DNA from: JAIOSM01 sp964565415
GTDB lineage: Bacteria; Desulfobacterota; Desulfobacteria; Desulfobacterales; Desulfobacteraceae
Reading direction: 5' to 3'
DNA: 15,371 bases
NCBI GenBank assembly: GCA_964565415.1
Contig: CAZMEX010000070.1
Coordinates: 1 to 15,371 of the forward strand
The translations under genes were made by a program, and so were the position numbers. Shown here in pieces: positions 1 through 5,695 of the stretch (the first letter of the stretch is position 1; the number at the start of each line of letters is the position of its first letter). The notes under the pieces were generated by a model. The model was not told the origin of the DNA. It was given only the letters and a program-made list of their open reading frames with translations, and did not search any database.

Positions 1-190
1 CTATTGTTATGCCACGCTCACGTTCCTCAGGGGCTTTGTCAATCTCATCAAAAGGTACGAATGTCCCTCCGCCTTTAAGGGCTGCATGCTTTGTTATAGC
101 TGCTGTAAGAGTGGTCTTGCCATGATCAATATGACCTATGGTTCCTATGTTTACATGCGGCTTATTCCGCTCAAATTTTTCCTTTGCCAT
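1..190 (-). CDS. tuf: Elongation factor Tu, N-terminal part (cut by window edge)
   Basis: EF-Tu is the GTPase that delivers aminoacyl-tRNA to the ribosome. The minus strand reads from an ATG at 190 and gives the first 63 residues, starting MAKEKFERNKPHVNIGTIGH. The P-loop GHVDHGKT is at residues 19-26, and the reading continues into switch I (EERERGITI), which leaves the window. An AAGGAG ribosome site lies seven bases before the ATG. It is the last visible gene of a tRNA-tuf operon, 38 bases after tRNA-Thr(GGT). Identity is certain. Whether the genome has a second tuf copy cannot be seen. Confidence 0.98.
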   Translation of the reverse strand, partial: MAKEKFERNKPHVNIGTIGHIDHGKTTLTAAITKHAALKGGGTFVPFDEIDKAPEERERGITI

Positions 191-228
191 GCTTAACTCC
201 TTTTTTGCTCTCGTCTTTATCCACATCC

Positions 229-305
229 TGGAGCCCATGATCGGATTCGAACCGATGAACCTCTTCCTTACCAAGGAAACGCTCTACCACCTGAGCTACA
301 TGGGC
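229..305 (-). tRNA. tRNA-Thr (anticodon GGT)
   Basis: A full cloverleaf folds on the minus strand: a 7-bp acceptor stem GCCCATG/CATGGGC, a D arm with GCTC/GAGC, an anticodon stem TTTCC/GGAAG around loop TTGGTAA, a T stem ATCGG/CCGAT with loop TTCGAAT, discriminator T and encoded CCA. The variable region between anticodon and T stems counts as six bases (AGGTTC) rather than the usual five, making the gene 77 bases where its Gly and other Thr neighbours are 76. It corresponds to thrT of the E. coli thrU-tyrU-glyT-thrT-tufB operon. Confidence 0.96.
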
Positions 306-382
306 AGCTCAAAAAATGATTTTAAAAATCCTTTACTTGATCTTAAGTACTAAATTAATATTGTGGACAGTACAGTGAGTGA

Positions 383-458
383 TGGAGCGGGAGACGAGGT
401 TCGAACTCGCGACATTCAGCTTGGAAGGCTGAAGCTCTACCAACTGAGCTACTCCCGC
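383..458 (-). tRNA. tRNA-Gly (anticodon TCC)
   Basis: The minus strand folds into a cloverleaf with acceptor stem GCGGGAG/CTCCCGC, D arm GCTC/GAGC, anticodon stem TCAGC/GCTGA around loop CTTCCAA (anticodon TCC), T stem GCGAG/CTCGT with loop TTCGAAC, and encoded CCA at 385-383. It is the third tRNA in transcription order, 77 bases before tRNA-Thr(GGT), and corresponds to glyT in the E. coli arrangement. Confidence 0.96.
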
Positions 459-488
459 ATATTTCCAATTTCAATCTGCAACTAATAC

Positions 489-518
489 AACCAGCAACTT
501 GACAACCAGCAGCTTAAC
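489..518. repeat. 15-bp imperfect tandem repeat between tRNA genes
   Basis: Two adjacent 15-base units (489-503 and 504-518) share 13 of 15 bases, both beginning AACCAGCA. A partial third similarity (ACCAGCAA) occurs at about 537-544. They lie in the 149-base spacer between tRNA-Tyr and tRNA-Gly, the longest spacer of this operon. No gene or clear hairpin was found in that spacer. The repeat may be a small slippage duplication; no function is suggested. Confidence 0.5.
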
Positions 519-607
519 AATTTTTATATTAAAGCTACCAGCAATCTTTAAATGCTGTGTAGTAACGATCCACCAATAAAACAATAAGATCTCCTACATC
601 TTTTTTA

Positions 608-692
608 TGGTGGTGGGGGGAGGATTTGAACCTCCGAAGGCTCTGCCGTCAGATTTACAGTCTGATCCCTTTGACCACTCGGGAACCCCACC
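608..692 (-). tRNA. tRNA-Tyr (anticodon GTA)
   Basis: An 85-base class II tRNA on the minus strand: acceptor stem GGTGGGG/CCCCACC, anticodon stem TCAGA/TCTGA around loop CTGTAAA (anticodon GTA), a long variable arm containing GGCAGAGCC, T stem GGAGG/CCTCC with loop TTCAAAT, discriminator A and encoded CCA. It is second in transcription order, 16 bases after tRNA-Thr(TGT), and corresponds to tyrU in E. coli. Confidence 0.96.
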
Positions 693-708
693 TTAATTCA
701 TATTTTTT

Positions 709-784
709 TGGAGCCGATACCCCGAATCGAACGGAGGACATTCTCATTACAAGTGAGATGCTCTGCCAACTGAGCTATATCGGC
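709..784 (-). tRNA. tRNA-Thr (anticodon TGT)
   Basis: First tRNA of the operon. The minus strand shows acceptor stem GCCGATA/TATCGGC, D arm GCTC/GAGC, anticodon stem TCTCA/TGAGA around loop CTTGTAA (anticodon TGT), T stem CTCCG/CGGGG with one T-G wobble, loop TTCGATT, and encoded CCA. The promoter is about 50 bases upstream. It corresponds to thrU of E. coli. Confidence 0.96.
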
Positions 785-801
785 TCGTCTAAAAACCCTC
801 A

Positions 802-818
802 GGTCAGTTTAACCGACC
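802..818 (-). other. 17-bp near-palindrome in the tRNA operon leader
   Basis: GGTCAGTT and AACCGACC flank a single central base, so the arms match at seven of eight positions. In the minus-strand transcript this gives a 6-bp stem (including one G-U) with a five-base loop, followed six bases later by a run of five U. It lies between the predicted start of transcription (about 828) and the first tRNA. It could be an attenuator-like or processing hairpin, or a DNA-level operator. The stem and U-run are observed; the role is a guess. Confidence 0.4.
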
Positions 819-834
819 ATTGGAAAACCTAAAG

Positions 835-863
835 AAGATAACAAAAAAAAAAAACAAAGTCAA
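835..863 (-). promoter_or_regulatory. Sigma-70 type promoter of the tRNA-tuf operon
   Basis: On the minus strand TTGACT (863-858) is followed after exactly 17 bases by TATCTT (840-835), close to the -35/-10 consensus. The spacer contains a long T tract. Transcription would start near 828, about 44 bases before tRNA-Thr(TGT). It lies between the last flagellar-run gene and the tRNA genes, so the tRNA-tuf operon has its own promoter. Confidence 0.7.
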
Positions 864-906
864 CGTAAATTTATAAATTTTTCTCTTTTTCCCAGGCTGA
901 TAATAT

Positions 907-939
907 AATTGTTAAAAACAATTTAAGGCAAGTGTTGCC
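907..939 (-). terminator. Possible weak terminator at the end of the flagellar run
   Basis: Right after the stop codon at 942, the minus strand has GGCAA-CAC-TTGCC (939-927) followed by TTAAATTGTTTTT, and then a second dyad AATTGTT-TTT-AACAATT (923-907). The first stem is only 5 bp. The second is a perfect but AT-only 7-bp stem. Position and following T-rich bases suit an intrinsic terminator, but the stems are weak, so some read-through into the tRNA operon is possible. Confidence 0.45.
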
Positions 940-941
940 AT

Positions 942-1238
942 TTAATTAAGCTTTTTTGAATTTAAGGAGTAGACAAAGGAGAGAAGTTCTGCAACCGCAA
1001 CATATACCTCTGGTGGAATTGCCTCATCAATTTTAAGCTGGGATAAGATTTCAACAAGGTCAGGGTCGTCTTTTATTGGAACACCATGCTTTTTAGCAAG
1101 TTCTATAATTTTTTCAGCAACAACACCTGCACCCTTAGCCTTTATTCTTGGAGCGATATCTCCCTTGCCATCATATTTTAATGCCACTGCCTTTTTTATG
1201 TTGTCTTGTTTCCCCATAACCTTGCTATTTTGTCCCAA
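942..1238 (-). CDS. Stand-alone FlhB C-terminal domain protein (FhlB/FlhB2-like)
   Basis: This 98-residue protein matches the cytoplasmic C-terminal part of FlhB. Its stretch AVALKYDGKGDIAPRIKAKG and the end VYVAVAELLSFVYSLN align by eye with the FlhB encoded at 9841-10914 (IALKYDKMIMDAPGVVAKG and FFQAVAELLAYVYKL). It lacks the membrane part and the NPTH self-cleavage site. Proteins of this kind occur in several flagellated bacteria and are thought to act with or in place of the cleaved FlhB C-domain in export substrate switching. It directly follows a FliK-like gene, a natural functional pair. The start is uncertain: the longest reading begins at TTG 1238, and an ATG at 1217 (residue 8) has AAGG only two bases upstream. 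Confidence 0.85.
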   Translation of the reverse strand: MGQNSKVMGKQDNIKKAVALKYDGKGDIAPRIKAKGAGVVAEKIIELAKKHGVPIKDDPDLVEILSQLKIDEAIPPEVYVAVAELLSFVYSLNSKKLN

Positions 1239-1244
1239 CTTAAG

Positions 1245-2303
1245 TCAAATAATAATATCAAGCACTCTATTCTCATCTTTCACAAACGATTCAACAAAAG
1301 AAGCAGGACTTATATCCTCTTTTAAAGCAACTTTACATTCAATATTGCGAACCAGATATTCACTGTTTATCAACCTTGTCCTTAAGTGAGGGAGCATTGC
1401 TTTTACATAACTGCAAATTTCAGGATTTGAAAGTTTAAATACTCCTGAAATTGCTTTTTTATATATTGAGAAGTCAGCTCTTAAAGCCCCAATGTTTGAC
1501 ATGTTTAATAAAAAAGATATGTTGATGATTCTCTCTCGGGTTTTGTTCTTCTGTTTTTTATTTGAAAATCCTAAATCCAGCAACAATTGCCCAAAACTAA
1601 AAGAACCATTGGCAAAAACCGGAAAAGGTATCAGGTATTTTCCTGTTTCTGAAGATAGTGAATTTAATATCTGAATATTTTCCATATTGGACGAGTATTC
1701 CACTAGTGCTTTTAAACTTGCAGTATTGTGAGTACCAGGTGCCTGGAGCTGATTTAGCACATATCCCTTTATATCATTTTTAAAGAGATCCAAAATTCCA
1801 TTCTTAGGAGGTATATTACTACTGTTTTTTAATAAAACTGATACTTTTTTTTCAAATAAAAGCCCACTTTTATCCATAAGCCTGGCAAGGAAATCTTTAT
1901 CTGTTTTATCATGGTTAAGTGCCAGGGATTTCAACATACCCAGAAGCTCTCTATCTCCTGATTTTATGAGGTTTGCAAAGGGGTTGGATTTTGAAATAAG
2001 TTTTATTAAAGAGATTATTTTTTCTGACAATTGACTCTCTTTTCCCGGGAGTGTTTTTACATTTTGATTATCCCTGCTCCCCAAGAGACCAACTTGAAAC
2101 TTCTCACCTTCTGCTAAAGGGAAAGGAGTCTTTATCACTGTTTTTTTACCTGCAATCAATACCAGGGCTTTATTTTCAGAAAAAACTTTAAGCACTTTTG
2201 CATCAGTTGTATTCCTGCTCTTTAAAGAGGAAAAAACACTGTTTTTAAAAGCCTCATTTTGAACAATGAGATCAGAAGGGGAAATTTTTAAGCCTCTAAT
2301 CAC
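1245..2303 (-). CDS. FliK-like hook-length control protein
   Basis: 352 residues with a poorly conserved N-terminal two-thirds and a C-terminal region (about 220-335) resembling the FliK C-terminal (Flg_hook) domain: GKYLIPFPVFANGSFSFGQL, then alternating beta-type segments, then a 'LRTRLINSEYLVRNIECKV' type ending. FliK measures hook length and signals FlhB to change export substrate. The next gene encodes a free FlhB C-domain, which supports the call. The start codon is GTG at 2303, overlapping the stop of the SwrB-like gene as GTGA. The AAGGAG sequence abuts that GTG without a spacer, so the true start is doubtful; the next in-frame GTG is residue 37. Similarity is weak, so this could also be a second, non-hook FliK-family protein. 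Confidence 0.65.
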   Translation of the reverse strand: MIRGLKISPSDLIVQNEAFKNSVFSSLKSRNTTDAKVLKVFSENKALVLIAGKKTVIKTPFPLAEGEKFQVGLLGSRDNQNVKTLPGKESQLSEKIISLIKLISKSNPFANLIKSGDRELLGMLKSLALNHDKTDKDFLARLMDKSGLLFEKKVSVLLKNSSNIPPKNGILDLFKNDIKGYVLNQLQAPGTHNTASLKALVEYSSNMENIQILNSLSSETGKYLIPFPVFANGSFSFGQLLLDLGFSNKKQKNKTRERIINISFLLNMSNIGALRADFSIYKKAISGVFKLSNPEICSYVKAMLPHLRTRLINSEYLVRNIECKVALKEDISPASFVESFVKDENRVLDIII

Positions 2304-2893
2304 TCCTTTTGCTCCATGGCCTTAAACTTTTTTTTCAGATCAATGACAAGCTTCACCTCTCCTTTTGGCATTGAGAGTTTTGCAACAATTGTATCAATGT
2401 CAAAGCCCCTGTTATACATATCTATTATACTGTTTTGCTGATCCAAAACATTGTCTGAAAAATCACTTGAATTTTGTTGCATGGATTGCGATTGCAAGGA
2501 CAGTGGCTGCAGAGGTTGCCGTGCAACTTCTATTTTAAGGTTTCTCAAATCTTCTTTTGCAGCTTCAGCACGGGAGATCAGCAGATTAAGACTGATAATT
2601 CTGGAATCCAGAGATTCATTCAACTCATGTATTAGTTTTCGCTTCTCTATTATCTGTTTTTCAAAACTGTCAGCTGTTTTTTTAGACTCTTTAACAAAAG
2701 GCTCAAGCATTCCTATAATATTGTCAGCTGTTTTTTCAGCTTTTCTCTGATTAATTCTATCATTGGGATTGTATTGAGCTGATACTTTTATGTTGGCTGC
2801 ACGTCTTACAAAAATTAAAAAACATAAAATTATGAGGATATCAATTATGAATAAAATAACAATCCAAAATTCAAATGAGAATAATTCAATCAT
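2300..2893 (-). CDS. SwrB/DUF2802-like membrane-anchored coiled-coil protein
   Basis: 197 residues. One membrane helix at about 9-29 (WIVILFIIDILIILCFLIFV) is followed by RR, so the bulk is cytoplasmic. A charged helical or coiled-coil stretch runs from about 50 to 125, then a Gln/Ser-rich linker (127-145), then a C-terminal helix-turn-helix-like module (153-190) with IIDMYNRGFDIDTIVAKLSM and KGEVKLVIDL. This architecture and the C-terminal pattern resemble SwrB of Bacillus, which promotes assembly of the flagellar export gate, and the DUF2802 group. In Bacillus swrB follows the sigD gene; here the gene lies three places after fliA. It overlaps the upstream gene by ATGA and has no close ribosome site (GGAGG is 17 bases away), suggesting translational coupling. 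Confidence 0.7.
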   Translation of the reverse strand: MIELFSFEFWIVILFIIDILIILCFLIFVRRAANIKVSAQYNPNDRINQRKAEKTADNIIGMLEPFVKESKKTADSFEKQIIEKRKLIHELNESLDSRIISLNLLISRAEAAKEDLRNLKIEVARQPLQPLSLQSQSMQQNSSDFSDNVLDQQNSIIDMYNRGFDIDTIVAKLSMPKGEVKLVIDLKKKFKAMEQKE

Positions 2894-3186
2894 ACTATGG
2901 TATCAAGCAGCCTCCCTGTTGAGTCAGGATCATCGTTGTCCCGGGATTCTTTTTTTTTCCTCTTTTTATCCCTATCTTGATTTTCCTCTTTATCTTTTTC
3001 TTTTTTAGATTTCAATCTTTCAGATTCTTCAGATTCCTGAACTTTTGTCTTTACTGCCTGTTCATTTACAATCTGCTCTGCTGTGACCTGACCAGGATCA
3101 GGATTAAGTATGCCTGAAGATTGATTAGACCCTCTTACAATCCCTGACTGTTGAATAAGGAGGTTAAACCCAGGTACAGTCGTCAT
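2890..3186 (-). CDS. Small highly charged protein of unknown function in the flagellar operon
   Basis: 98 residues from an ATG at 3186. An upstream in-frame GTG (3195) would add three residues, but it lies inside the GAGGTG ribosome site, which is six bases before the ATG, so the ATG is preferred. The N-terminal half is ordinary (TTVPGFNLLIQQSGIVRG). The second half is almost only Lys, Glu, Asp, Arg and Ser, then ends GRLLDTIV. There is no signal peptide or membrane helix. No family is recognised. It overlaps the SwrB-like gene by ATGA and lies 21 bases after the 566-residue gene, so co-expression and a flagellar role are likely but not proven. Confidence 0.75.
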   Translation of the reverse strand: MTTVPGFNLLIQQSGIVRGSNQSSGILNPDPGQVTAEQIVNEQAVKTKVQESEESERLKSKKEKDKEENQDRDKKRKKKESRDNDDPDSTGRLLDTIV

Positions 3187-3207
3187 TTGACGCACCTCGC
3201 TTTTTTC

Positions 3208-4908
3208 TTAGCCAGCCTTAAATGAATTAAAACCGACTCTCTTAATGGCTCCCGGTGGCAGAGCTTTTATTAAAGCTTTTTTAACAATTGCAAGCAGATC
3301 TGGCTCTGTTATTATATTGCCTTTGGCAGAGTCCAGTGCCTTTTTAACAGCCAGATACACCACATCTCTATAAAAAGGCATGTTCTCTTTTATTTCATAA
3401 TAAGCTTTATTATTGGAATAATCAATATTTATATCTGCCTCTATATATGCGAGATCCTCAATTGTATCCGGAGCAAGAATTACAAAATCTTTCATAACTA
3501 AAGGCTCAAAAAGTGAGCCCTTGGACATTGGTTGAGACACTTTTTGATCGGATGTTTTTTGATCGATATCTATCTCAATTGTTTTAACAACAGTTTCTTT
3601 GCCTGCATTATCTCTAGAGTCATTAATGGTCATCACTTCTGAAACTATTTCTTGATTTGGAGTGACTTTTTGATCACCTTTTAAAAAATAAAATCCTGCC
3701 AAAAATCCAACGCCAATAAAAACTATAACTGAAGCAGCTATAACAATAAGTTTCTTTGAGATTTTTATTGATCTTTTTTTCTTTTTCTTTTTTGATTTCT
3801 TTTCTGCCTTGCTATCTTCCTCCTGCTCTTCAGCTTCTTCCAATATCACCTTTGAATCGGCTTCTTCGTCTTCTTCCTCTTCTTCGTCGTCGTCTTCTCC
3901 TTTGTTGTCTTCTCTCCCTTTGCCATCATAGTCATCAAGAGGATCAGGACTATCCAAATCTCCTAAAGCATCCTCATCTTCATTTTCTGAACTCTTGATC
4001 AACTCTTCGATATCATCCTGGGAGATCAAGCTGTCTTGCTCCCAATCTTCATCGTCGCCAGCACCACCCTCTTCAGAATCATCCAGAAGGTCATCAATGT
4101 CTCCCTGGAGCTCATCATTTTCTATATTCTCAAGTTCATCCTGTAAATCATCATCCTCGCCAAGGTCAACAACCATTCCATCTGATGCCGGCTTTTCATC
4201 AACGGTATCTTTCTCTTTTTTCTCTTCTTCCATGCCCACCTCTTCTTGTGTGGTTATTTCCTCTTTTGCTGCAACCTCTTGCTCTGATACTATATTCTCT
4301 TTTGCTTCATTATCCTCTTTAATGAGTTGGTCAATACTCTCCTGGGTGACCAGACACTCTTCAGCGTTTAAAGATTCAGATTCATCAATAACCCCATCTT
4401 CCAGTGCTGCTGGTTCTGCAAAATCTTCAGCTTCTGTTTGAGCACCAGGTTCTTCCTGAACTAAAGATGTAGCCTGGGCTGTGAACTCTTCTTGTGCTGG
4501 AGGTTGCTCCAGGAGTGCTGGCTTTACCCGGGCAGATGGAATTTGCTCTTCTTCAGACTCCAGTTCCAGATCAAGCGTGGGTCTATTTTCAGGTGCCTGC
4601 TCTTCTTGTGTTGTTGGTTCTGGTGTTACCGATGTATCTACAGTTTGATTGTTCTTCTCCTTTACAAGTTGATTAATATCATCCTGGGAGATCAACTCCA
4701 ACTCAAAGTCCTCTTCATCTTCCAGAGAGTCATCATCCACGGACGAAGCTGCCGGACCTCCACCATCCATCAGAGCATCAATATCATCCTGGGACAATTC
4801 AGAAGCATCAGCACCTTCATCAGCACTCTTCTGGGGAGCTGGGGATGAAGCTTCTAAAAGCTTGTCAATATCATTCTGATCTATTATTTCATCATCTTGA
4901 TCAGCCAT
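3208..4908 (-). CDS. Membrane protein with repeated FliM-type CheY-binding peptides and a FliL-like domain
   Basis: 566 residues, start ATG with AAGGTG four bases upstream. Residues 1-380 are extremely acidic and low in predicted structure. They carry repeats of the FliM N-terminal peptide at residues 9-19, 38-48, 73-83, 187-197 and 295-305, for example LSQDDIDALMDG and ISQDDINQLVKE, plus a weaker one at 267-277. FliM encoded in this window starts with ILSQDEVDSLLDG. A Lys-rich block (370-386) precedes one membrane helix (387-409), which puts the acidic part in the cytoplasm. Residues about 465-566 (FEPLVMKDFVI, MPFYRDVVYLAVKKAL, PPGAIKRVGFNSF) resemble the periplasmic FliL domain. It follows fliA by 14 bases. 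Observed: the repeats, helix and tail. Inferred: binding of CheY-P or a related partner near the motor. No established gene name is known to me. Confidence 0.9.
   Translation of the reverse strand: MADQDDEIIDQNDIDKLLEASSPAPQKSADEGADASELSQDDIDALMDGGGPAASSVDDDSLEDEEDFELELISQDDINQLVKEKNNQTVDTSVTPEPTTQEEQAPENRPTLDLELESEEEQIPSARVKPALLEQPPAQEEFTAQATSLVQEEPGAQTEAEDFAEPAALEDGVIDESESLNAEECLVTQESIDQLIKEDNEAKENIVSEQEVAAKEEITTQEEVGMEEEKKEKDTVDEKPASDGMVVDLGEDDDLQDELENIENDELQGDIDDLLDDSEEGGAGDDEDWEQDSLISQDDIEELIKSSENEDEDALGDLDSPDPLDDYDGKGREDNKGEDDDEEEEEDEEADSKVILEEAEEQEEDSKAEKKSKKKKKKRSIKISKKLIVIAASVIVFIGVGFLAGFYFLKGDQKVTPNQEIVSEVMTINDSRDNAGKETVVKTIEIDIDQKTSDQKVSQPMSKGSLFEPLVMKDFVILAPDTIEDLAYIEADINIDYSNNKAYYEIKENMPFYRDVVYLAVKKALDSAKGNIITEPDLLAIVKKALIKALPPGAIKRVGFNSFKAG
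3994..4884 (-). repeat. Six dispersed copies of a FliM N-terminal-like motif within one gene
   Basis: Copies lie at 4852-4884, 4765-4797, 4660-4692, 4318-4350, 4078-4110 (degraded) and 3994-4026. The shared pattern is roughly [ILV]-[SDT]-Q-[DEN]-[DS]-I-[DNE]-x-L-[LIVM]. Two copies share 20 identical bases (4676-4695 and 4010-4029), and a third shares 14 of these (4781-4794), pointing to duplication within the gene. The fliM gene at 14514 has the related core CGTCCTGGGATAG on the plus strand. Confidence 0.85.
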
Positions 4909-4922
4909 TTTACACCTTTAGC

Positions 4923-5672
4923 TTATTTTTCAAAATAATCTTGCAGCAGGGTCTTCATTTGAATAAGAACAGCTGAATGTATCTGGCATATTCTTGATTC
5001 TGTCAGTGAAAGCACCTCTCCTATCTCCTTTAAAGTCAACTCATCATAATAATATAGAGATATCACTATTTGCTGTTTTTTTGAAAGTTTTTTTATTGCG
5101 TTGGCAAAAACCTGCTTTATCTCCTCTTCATTATATTGATCGGCTGGATCAGCACTGCTCTTAACCCCTGCCTGAAATCTTTTATTTGAAACAATATTAT
5201 TCTTTTTCACCCTGATAAAATCATCAAGATTCAGTACTGATGCACCATGAATCCCAGTGAGCATATCATGATATGTTTCAAGATCCACATCAAGTTGTTT
5301 TGCTATCTCTTCATCTGTTGCAGTATTCCTTTTTTCCATCTCAACTTTCTTAACTGCTTTGGCAATATCCTGAATCTTTTTTCGCATGGATCTTGAATAT
5401 GTATCCATGCTTCTCAATTCGTCTAGAATGGCACCTTTAATTCTATACTGCGCATAGGTTTTAAAGGTAACATTTTTGCTGGAATCAAACTTATCAACCG
5501 CATCTATCAACCCAAAGGAACCTGCACTGACAAGCTCATCAAACAATACACTGCTGGGCACTTTTAAAGCAAACCTTGCAGCCATGCGCTTTACTAAATA
5601 GGCATATTCTACAATTGTAGTTTCTCGCCAATTTTCGTCATGCTGGTTATGCACAATCTCTTTTTGAGCCAT
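4923..5672 (-). CDS. fliA: RNA polymerase sigma-28 factor for late flagellar genes
   Basis: 249 residues, the usual size for FliA/SigD. Region 2 is clear: FDELVSAGSFGLIDAVDKFD (44-63) and VTFKTYAQYRIKGAILDELR (68-87). A region 3 helix segment follows at about 95-145. Region 4 lies at about 184-245, with LTLKEIGEVLSLTESRICQI as the -35-binding helix-turn-helix. FliA directs transcription of filament, motor and chemotaxis genes and is normally held by FlgM until the hook is done; no flgM is in this window. The ATG is 23 bases after flhG and has no good ribosome site close by, so translation may be low or coupled. Confidence 0.95.
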   Translation of the reverse strand: MAQKEIVHNQHDENWRETTIVEYAYLVKRMAARFALKVPSSVLFDELVSAGSFGLIDAVDKFDSSKNVTFKTYAQYRIKGAILDELRSMDTYSRSMRKKIQDIAKAVKKVEMEKRNTATDEEIAKQLDVDLETYHDMLTGIHGASVLNLDDFIRVKKNNIVSNKRFQAGVKSSADPADQYNEEEIKQVFANAIKKLSKKQQIVISLYYYDELTLKEIGEVLSLTESRICQIHSAVLIQMKTLLQDYFEK

Positions 5673-5695
5673 TTATTTGTGTCAAATTCCGTGTA

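Noticed and set aside
138..353. Short plus-strand open frame across tRNA-Thr(GGT) and the tuf start
   Set aside because: It lies opposite a certain tRNA and tuf, and its residues are just the antisense of these.
626..832. Short plus-strand open frame across the Tyr and Thr tRNA genes
   Set aside because: Antisense of two certain tRNA genes and the leader; no independent support.
3995..4441. Plus-strand open frame of 148 codons, very serine-rich
   Set aside because: It is the mirror of the Glu/Asp-rich code of the 566-residue gene; composition is a by-product and it has no ribosome site.
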